Assembly (NCBI RefSeq): GCF_000003605.2
Contig: NW_003121912.1
Span: 562,635 to 604,847 of the forward strand
Reading direction: 5' to 3'
Source: Saccoglossus kowalevskii
Taxonomy: Eukaryota > Hemichordata > Enteropneusta > Harrimaniidae
DNA length: 42,213 bases
The notes beneath the pieces were generated by a model. That model searched no databases. It saw only the letters and a list, made by a program, of their open reading frames with translations, and was not told the DNA's origin. This document shows, piece after piece, positions 35,482 to 42,213 of the stretch. Both the position numbers and the translations under genes were made by a program. Position 1 is the stretch's first letter; the number at the start of each line of letters is the position of its first letter.

Positions 35482-37137
35482 ATGGCGATGTATAATAGGC
35501 GAGCGCTCTTGGTGATTTTGTTGTTTTTGGATTTGGTGTTTCTGTGCGTCATCGCCGTGCTGCTGACACTTAATCGGGGAGCATGTGTTAGCAGGGTAGA
35601 GGATGAAACGTGTGTGTGTCCGGTGACGTCAGAAGAAGAAGAATATGGAGTAAGGGCACCCCCTCCGCCTCCAGACCCAGACGTAAAGTTGATGGAAGAT
35701 TTCATCTTGGGTGAAATGAAAACTGAAGCATTATCGGAGGAAAAAGAGGAATATTTGCGACGTAAGATTGATAGTTTCCGCTTGAGGTGTTCGTGCCCGA
35801 AGCCACCGAAATGGCTGTCGAAGTCAGACGTGCACATACGGCGCATTCGAGAAGGCAGGAAGTTAGAGTACGAAAAGAAACGAAGACAGGCACCCCTGGT
35901 GATGTGTCCGGCTATGTCGCCTCTCAGTTACCTTGGCAGCGGGGTCAAAGTTGAACCTTTTCAAACGGTTCCTGTTGCCGGGCTGTCGCTCCATGAAACC
36001 GTGGTGGAGGTTTTTAAAGAAATGGTTACGGATGTTCGATTCGACATTCGATCTGCTAAACAGCTCGGGGTGCTATTTATTGACAATTCAACTTTGTCTG
36101 AACTAGAATCGTTCGCTCGCGTCACCGGATACAATACTGACACTTTGAGCATCACCGTTTTCGGCCAAAATATTGAATTTCTAAACACCTTTTTAAAACA
36201 CATAAATTACAAAAGCACCAAGTTTCGTATTGATGAACACGATAAACTTGAGTTGAATATTCTTGGCTCCACTCTCAATGTATTTGTTCACATCCGACGA
36301 GAACCACTGCCCGATCTCTTTGATCCGGGTCCTGGCAATGACGTCATCTCCGAGCAAGTGACGATCATAACAAAAACATTCGAACGCTACGATTGTTTGC
36401 AGCGATTGGTTAAGAGTATCCGCCAGTTTTACCCGAATATCCGAATAATCATCGCGGACGATTCAGAGTTTCCAGAAATCATAAACGAGCCGAATATCAG
36501 ACACTTAACCATTCCATTCCGTGATGGCTGTTTCGCGGGGCGGAACCTAGCATTGAGCCAGGTCACAACTAAATACGTCTTATTCGCCGATGACGACTTC
36601 GTGTTCACTAATGAAACCCGTCTGGAACGAATGATGGAAAAATTGGATTATTTGGAATCGGAAATAGATATTGTAACCGGCCCTATCGCCCATTTACCGA
36701 CGCTAAACTATATATTCAAATTCGCTGAGGATCACGGGAAGGGTATATGTGCTATGGGAATGATGGCTATTGATCAGGAACAGCGAAAAGTCGCGGGTTT
36801 CCCACAATGCTATTGGGGCGAAATGCTGAATAATTTCTTCATGGCCAGAACATCGGTTTTACGTCGAATCGGTTTCGATCCCGGATTTATTTACGCGGGG
36901 CACGAAGAGTTCTGGTTGGATGCTGTCGGCAAGGCGCGTAGCATAGCTTGTTACGATGTGTCGGTTGGACACGACCACACAGAGACGGAGAAGTACGGGC
37001 CGTATCGATTTCAAACAGAAACGAGAAGAAAAAGAGACCCTCATTTGCTTTTCAGTAATAATCTGTGTTATTGGAAAAACTGGGAATTCGAGGAGAAGCC
37101 TGAAACGTTTTTGGATCCAATGAAAGATAGGCATTAA
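35482..37137 (+). CDS. Beta-1,4-N-acetylgalactosaminyltransferase-like, family GT12 (551 aa, intronless)
   Basis: A Golgi type II membrane enzyme predicted to move GalNAc from UDP-GalNAc to a glycolipid or glycoprotein acceptor, as B4GALNT1 and B4GALNT2 do. I start at the ATG in GCCATGG (35482), a strong Kozak context. A short basic tail is followed by a membrane anchor at about residues 8-29, then a stem with several cysteines (CVSRVEDETCVC, CSCPKPP). The catalytic part holds VTIITKTFERYDCLQRL, the IADDSE motif (about 324-329), CFAGRNLALSQVTTKYVLF, the metal/UDP-binding DDD at 370-372 in FADDDFVF, NNFFMARTSVLRRIGFDP, and GHEEFWLD (HEE at 474-476), all matching the GT12 layout. Possible N-glycan sites are N202 and N377. 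Length fits the family (about 530-570). Vertebrate B4GALNT1 is multi-exon, so a single open exon suggests a retrogene or a lineage-specific intronless branch. The acceptor cannot be told from sequence. Confidence 0.95.
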   Translation: MAMYNRRALLVILLFLDLVFLCVIAVLLTLNRGACVSRVEDETCVCPVTSEEEEYGVRAPPPPPDPDVKLMEDFILGEMKTEALSEEKEEYLRRKIDSFRLRCSCPKPPKWLSKSDVHIRRIREGRKLEYEKKRRQAPLVMCPAMSPLSYLGSGVKVEPFQTVPVAGLSLHETVVEVFKEMVTDVRFDIRSAKQLGVLFIDNSTLSELESFARVTGYNTDTLSITVFGQNIEFLNTFLKHINYKSTKFRIDEHDKLELNILGSTLNVFVHIRREPLPDLFDPGPGNDVISEQVTIITKTFERYDCLQRLVKSIRQFYPNIRIIIADDSEFPEIINEPNIRHLTIPFRDGCFAGRNLALSQVTTKYVLFADDDFVFTNETRLERMMEKLDYLESEIDIVTGPIAHLPTLNYIFKFAEDHGKGICAMGMMAIDQEQRKVAGFPQCYWGEMLNNFFMARTSVLRRIGFDPGFIYAGHEEFWLDAVGKARSIACYDVSVGHDHTETEKYGPYRFQTETRRKRDPHLLFSNNLCYWKNWEFEEKPETFLDPMKDRH

Positions 37138-37435
37138 CTGGGCATCGTTGTTATTGCTCTCGTTGTTTCACTTGCCTGCAGGTGGCGGATTTTAGCCAAA
37201 GGCCACACAAGCACACGACATACTTGGCCGGAAATATACAACAATTATTTATTGGCACTCGCAATCCTCTATTTTATTCCTGAATTTTATCAAAAACTTT
37301 CTGTGATATACTTAAAATTCAAAGACATACCCTAATATTAAGTAAAACACTGAACACTTGAGCGCCAAAGTAAACTTATTTGTTCAGTTGAAATACTTTA
37401 ATCGAGTATAGCTACTGATTACATTTATTTGGTAA

Positions 37436-37693
37436 AATAAATTAAGTAAAAGTACATAAAAATGTGGAAAATGCTAATTCAAAATGTTTGCCTCGCAAAG
37501 ATATTTTGTATTATAATTTGTAATCGACATTATATATGTATAAACTGGGGTATGATTTATTGTCCAATGAGATTAAGTTGGTCGTACACAAAATAGCATT
37601 TGTCATGCCTTTTCAATGGAGTAACTAAGAAATTACGTCGATGCGCATGCGCCTTGTATTATTGGTGCATAGTATAAGTTCATGTGTAATAAA
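37436..37693 (+). other. Candidate polyadenylation signals of the GT12 gene
   Basis: AATAAA occurs at 37436-37441 and again at 37688-37693, about 300 and 550 bases after the stop. Either could end the transcript. Confidence 0.4.
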
Positions 37694-39597
37694 TAGTCAC
37701 ATCGCATCTGATCTCCGCTTTTTGCAACACTTGTAGACAAATTCTATTTTGCGTGTGCTATGAAAACTATATTTTTAATTTTGACGATAATCGACATGAA
37801 CTGGATGAAGTTCAATTTAGAAACTCTTATCTATTATACTAGTTTTGTTTTACACTATTTATGTTCAAATATTCGCTCTTACTCTGGTGCACGGATGACC
37901 TAGATTTTCTTAGTTCTGTGATGAAATGGACATGCTTCCGTTTTGCAAAAATACGCAATACAATACTACAATTTAACATTTAATGTGATACGTATAATAT
38001 CTACTTTGTATATCCATGATATCTCATTTCGGTTTCTTCATAATTTAAACAAATAACACGACTTATATTTGTTTTGAACTTTATAGCTATAAATGCAAAT
38101 GTGTGCGTGTGTTTTAATACTCTTTATGTCTGCAAACTCGGCAACAGCTTGGGTTAAGGGGCGGCGATAATACAAGGGCGTCTAATTATGTCGATTTCAT
38201 CATGATTTTGACACTGGGTGTTTAGCATGATCGCGTTATTATGTTTATTAAAAACATGTACAGAAACAATTAATTTGCATTTCACGAACGAGTGTCACTT
38301 TCTGTTATACGTTTAGTGACATACCACCAGTAGGACAGAGTACAGTAGACTAGCCTCAATGACTCGTCCTAAAATGCCAAGATAACATAATGTTCGTAGA
38401 TAGAGAGATTTATGTTCGGATACACCGTATGAGCGAGTGATACAATGAACCTTATCTCTGCTTTTCGTAATTTTCGACCATGGTCATGTAAAATTATGAT
38501 AATAATTTGTTGTTCTGCCAACAATTTCTGAATGTTTTTCTACCAAATAAGCAAAATGCAAATTGAATTTTATGTAAATTCGTTTCAGATTACAACAACC
38601 AGGTGTGAAGTGTGACAAATGCATAGTGACAAATAAATATCAAATCAGCCTCGACATTCTAGATAAAAAGAATATTCACTAAATTAGGATTGAATCAAAT
38701 TAGTCTACCCAATGTACTTGCATAAAGAAATATCAAAACAATCAGGCTCGCGATTTTTCAAAAATAGCGATCCACCAATAATATAGATACATATATAAAT
38801 ATCGAAATAATTGAAGAATCCGAAATTATTTTTCCAAAAGTGAATAAAATATTCACTGAAACTGAAAAATGTAAGGTATCCTCACATAATTAACAAATCT
38901 GACTGAGTTCCTCTCAAGGCACAATTGCAGTGTGCATGAATAATACACAGCTGGTTCGTTTTATAATAATATCGAAAATGTAAAGTTTACGTCGACGGAC
39001 GACGATGAATTATAACGGACAAGAAGTAGTGAACATAGCTCAGATCGACTTTGTCGACAGCAGAGCTGATAACATATTTCCCGATTAATGCATGGAGCAT
39101 ATAACAAATGTAAATCCTATTGCATACATTGTAACTATCCCGTCGTTACCAACACAACGTATTGTAATTAAATCATGAGCAGACATTACAGTGTAAAGCT
39201 TAACTAAAGCCGTGGAGGTATAAACCTTAATACTAAAGCCGAACAAGCAGCAAATGTACAGACAACCCGGTTTTAGTCAGACAGTCCTGTTGTTGAATAT
39301 TCACTACTATGCACAGTTATATTGACACTGTCATTTACAGAAAATTGGAATATTTAACAACATACGAAATACAGGTTTCACGGTACGGATATTTTTCGCT
39401 GTGTCAAATATTCAGTAGTTTCGTTTATGTAAGCTCTGTACAATAGTGTGATTGTGACCAAGCTATATGCCTCACTAGTCTCATTGAAACGCATACAATT
39501 GGCAGACAATAAATACAGAATTTAACAAACACGTTCAGTGTGCTGCAAAAATCATTTATATTGAAGTGAAAGTATGCTAAGTGATTAAGTGATAAGA
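37694..39597. other. Spacer without recognised gene
   Basis: AT-rich, with no coding exon, RNA gene or transposon ends that I can support. Confidence 0.4.
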
Positions 39598-39810
39598 TAC
39601 TGTAAAATACTTTTTTTTCGCTTGCAACTAATTTTCGCAATTTTCACTGAAGGAATGCTTCAGTGAAAATAAAATTCAACGAATATACATTTTTCCTATA
39701 TTTTACATTCAACTTATATTTATACTTATATTCAAATAATTCCATACAAAACACCCAAAAAGTCTATTAAACGAAAATTAATTCCAGCTAAAATAAAGTA
39801 TTTTACAGTA
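39598..39810. mobile_element. TA-flanked MITE (TACTGTAAAATAC ends)
   Basis: The left end is TACTGTAAAATACTTTTTTT; the right end is the complement of TACTGTAAAATACTTTATTT, ending at 39810. Inverted similarity runs about 40 bp, through CTAATTTTCG and CGAAAATTAA. It is related in its first ten bases to the 30553 and 34009 elements but differs inside. 213 bp, non-coding. Confidence 0.85.
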
Positions 39811-39824
39811 TTATGTTGTGAGGG

Positions 39825-40380
39825 ACTGGACAGAGCGTACAAGAGGGGGATAGGTAGGTGTTTTTCGGGGGGTGCGTGGGTCACTGATTTTCGTGCAGGT
39901 CTTGAGGGGAGGGTTACAGTAATATGTGCAGGCATAAGGGGAAGGGTCACAATTTGTTTTTATGCACAGTCTGATTGACTGTGTTGCCTCAACAAACGCT
40001 TATTCTTATTACTCATTCAGCACTTGTATTTACATTGAATGACATGTTAAAAACTTAAGTTATATTCAGAGCTATGATCTCACCCTAATGTGATACATAC
40101 ACAGTATCATACATTGTTCTCTTCTCAATGAGAGCTGAGCTAACTGATTGAAGTAGAAAAGTTCTAAGCTGTGTAGTAGAACATCAATTAGTATGTATAT
40201 ATACTAGTAGTTTCAATACATGTATTATCCTTACACTTAGAAGAAGGGAGGGTCACAATTTTTTATGGACCATTCAGGGGGGTCAGCAAATTTCATGCAA
40301 ATGTTTGTGAAGGTCATATATTTTTATGTACGCGACTTTCAAAAAACACCGACCTACACCCCCTGTAGTTTTTGTCCGGT
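39825..40380. mobile_element. G-rich inverted-repeat (foldback-like) element
   Basis: The left side (39825-39880) has GGACAGAGCGTACAAGAGG and then GGTAGGTGTTTTT. The complemented right side (40322-40380) has CGGACAAAAACTACAGGGGG and GGTCGGTGTTTTTT. The body repeats GGAGGGTCACAATTT or AAGGGTCACAATTTG inside both halves. No open frame. Boundaries are approximate, and it directly follows the MITE at 39598-39810. Confidence 0.6.
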
Positions 40381-40840
40381 GCCCGAGGGGGCGTGACACA
40401 GTTCGAGAATCGTGATTTTTAATGATTAAGAATTCAAAACAAGTGATTATAAATTAACAAATAATGAATCAATTGAAACAGAAGATGATAACTTGGTGAA
40501 GTAGATTAGAAACACAAAAGTATGATTTTCAGAGTACACTGATTGATGCGTAGCAGAGTCCTTTGGGTTATGATTTCAGGTCGGTGGATAAGAAAGTGTG
40601 CTAGTCTGATTTAGTTTTTTAGTGTTTTGTGGTGATGTGAGAATTACGTGATCGTATGCAAGGGATTTTTCTACACAAAACGAAGAATTATGCCAAACTG
40701 TGTTGACGTTTCTCAACTTGTGTCTTTATATAGTTTAAAGCCGTATTCAAAATGGCTGCCCTATATAGAAAATATCTTTTTTTTTTTTATTATCATTTTG
40801 TACGGCTGCCGACTGTGCCCCCTCCCGACGGCACTGAATT
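40381..40840. other. Spacer upstream of the SYF2-like promoter
   Basis: No coding region seen. CAAAATGGCTGCC at about 40748 resembles a YY1 site. Confidence 0.35.
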
Positions 40841-40841
40841 C

Positions 40842-40933
40842 TATAAAAGTCGATATCATTTGGTAGAGCGCCACCTGTGGTGATACATTACACATACATT
40901 AGCGCCCCCTGTGTCGAACAAATTAAAACAAAG
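40842..40933 (+). promoter_or_regulatory. Probable core promoter of the SYF2-like gene, with two CTCF-like sites
   Basis: TATAAAAG at 40842-40849 lies about 85 bp before the start codon. Two motifs in the same orientation follow: GCGCCACCTGTGG (40868-40880) and GCGCCCCCTGTG (40902-40913). Their complements, CCACAGGTGGCGC and CACAGGGGGCGC, resemble the CTCF core. The start codon itself sits in AAGATGGCG, a YY1-type context common at housekeeping genes. Binding is inferred, not shown. Confidence 0.45.
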
Positions 40934-41741
40934 ATGGCGTCGGTGAGTTAGTTGTTTGTTTCCTTTTTCCTTCGATATTTTTAATATTGCCAACTCCACC
41001 GAAACACAATAACCACCGCCATAAATGGAACTTCAGTAAGTGTACTATGGATACGATGGCTGAGATTATTATGCCGACGTTGAAACTAGAAGACCGTGTG
41101 TTTGCTGTTTTTCATTATAGAGTTATCGTTGGTGGAACTGTGTGTTGAGGGACTGTGGTTAGACCTTCGCATATGATTAGCTCACAGTCCCTCTGGTTAG
41201 CTGTACCATGGAAAGTCCTACTACCTTCCATGGATGTACGCACTCGTGTTCCAGCTGACCGAGACAGGAGATCTGTTACTAAAAAAAATGAAATACGCCC
41301 ACGAAAGTATTCGTGCGTGAATAAGATAACATCAGTGCACGTTTCCATGAGTTGTTCATCTTTTCATTCTGTAAATACTAGTATTCAGACTGTTGTTGTG
41401 TTGTTGTTGTTGTTGTTTTTTTGGGGGGGGGGGGGCTAACATAAAACCCTTTCAATTTCACTCCCACCACCACCACCCTACATTTAAACACACAAAGGGC
41501 TTCATTTATTGTACAATAATGAATTGCTCGCATGTGATTTACGGTACACTCATTTTTTAGCAGACCAGAACCGGTACAACATAATAGCTACATTTTTGTG
41601 TGTATGATGTATTTATTTGATTTGTTTGTTCAGAAATCAAGCGATGCAGGGCCTTCAACCTCCACTGACAGTAGTGAATTATCAGCAGCAGCAAGACGAG
41701 CTGAGAGAATGAAGAAGTTGAGAGATTTACATCTGAGAAGG
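40934..41741 (+). CDS. SYF2-like pre-mRNA splicing factor, first two exons (partial)
   Basis: Exon 1 (40934-40942) is only ATG GCG TCG before a GTGAGT donor. Exon 2 (41634-41741) follows a CAG acceptor in phase 0 and encodes KSSDAGPSTSTDSSELS and then AAARRAERMKKLRDLHLRR, before a GTAAGT donor. The end of exon 2 resembles the N-terminal region of SYF2 (p29/GCIP-interacting protein), which reads like RLRKFRELHLMRNEARKLN. SYF2 is a nuclear component of the Prp19-related spliceosome complex. Only 39 residues are available, so the call rests on a short alignment plus the typical housekeeping promoter. The rest of the gene continues to the right, outside the window. Another protein with a basic coiled N-terminus is possible. 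Confidence 0.68.
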
Positions 41742-42213
41742 GTAAGTCACATCTGTACATAGAAGAACATGTTTTCCCAAAGGGATGTGGGTGGGGGGAA
41801 TCATTCAGTTGTACACCTGTTTGGTTCATACAGTTCAACATCCAATTCACACAGTTTCAGACAATCCATGGCAGACAATCATTGCTGTATATAAATATCT
41901 AAATTCAAGAATCTTAATCATTGTGGAGTGCCCCTGTTCCTTTAGTTAGAGATGGAACTGTGCATATTTAACTCAATATACTTATTCAACGTACATGGTG
42001 GCTTAAAATTTTTATTTTTTTACTTTTCTTTGATCAGAATTGTTGTTAAGTTTACTGTATTTGCTTTATTAGAAGTGCCTTTGACTAAAAGCAAATTGTA
42101 TACTCATAACTGGATTGTATACTGGATCATTCATTAAAATACGACCTACTTCAACCATAGTTGCACCTCTGTTATTTATGTACATTGTATAATACTGTAT
42201 TACCCAGGGCATG
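41742..42213 (+). other. Intron 2 of the SYF2-like gene (partial)
   Basis: Follows the GTAAGT donor at 41742. No further coding exon is recognised before the window ends. Confidence 0.5.

Noticed and set aside
35397-35846. 149-codon minus-strand frame opposite the GT12 gene
   Set aside because: It is antisense to a well-supported coding region, and its serine-rich runs mirror acidic codons of the true frame.
41207-41233. Inverted repeat CCATGGAA / TTCCATGG in SYF2-like intron 1
   Set aside because: A short palindromic pair with no flanking duplication or repeat copies; likely chance.

Overview
The window reads as a piece of an animal nuclear genome, most likely a marine invertebrate. Genes have short introns with GT-AG junctions, the DNA is AT-rich, and introns and spacers are packed with small non-autonomous DNA transposons. 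I cannot name the species. Four gene loci are recognisable: the 3' end of a K-Cl cotransporter gene (+, 722-1141), a tandem array of three ACP6-like histidine acid phosphatase genes (-, about 7.1-30.3 kb), an intronless GT12 N-acetylgalactosaminyltransferase gene (+, 35482-37137), and the first two exons of a SYF2-like splicing factor gene (+, from 40934).

Layout. 1-1141: intron and last two coding exons of an SLC12A4-7-type gene, then a probable 3' UTR. 4.3-6.8 kb: no recognised gene. 7.1-16.5 kb: ACP6-like copy C, with exons 1-7 open but a damaged last exon; its intron 5 holds a dead 3.5-kb LINE that itself carries a MITE. 18.3-22.0 kb: copy B, a pseudogene with two frameshifts and a truncated end. 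23.7-30.3 kb: copy A, eight exons that join into an uninterrupted 408-residue protein; a 309-base assembly gap lies in its intron 1. 30.3-35.4 kb: spacer with MITEs, direct duplications and an ATT microsatellite. 35.5-37.1 kb: GT12 gene. 37.1-40.8 kb: spacer with a TA-flanked MITE and a G-rich inverted-repeat element. 40.8-42.2 kb: SYF2-like promoter, exon 1, intron 1, exon 2 and part of intron 2.

The most informative part is the phosphatase array. Exon lengths are identical among copies (132, 132, 131, 92, 221, 191 and 169 bp, then a last exon), so each lesion can be placed to the base. Intergenic sequence is duplicated together with the genes. A DR1-like nuclear-receptor motif lies 57-72 bp upstream of the start codon in copies A and C, but is missing at the matching place in the broken copy B. 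Transposon insertions are copy-specific and give a relative order of events. I see no wholly new multi-gene system; the novelty lies in the evolution of this array and in the nested mobile elements.
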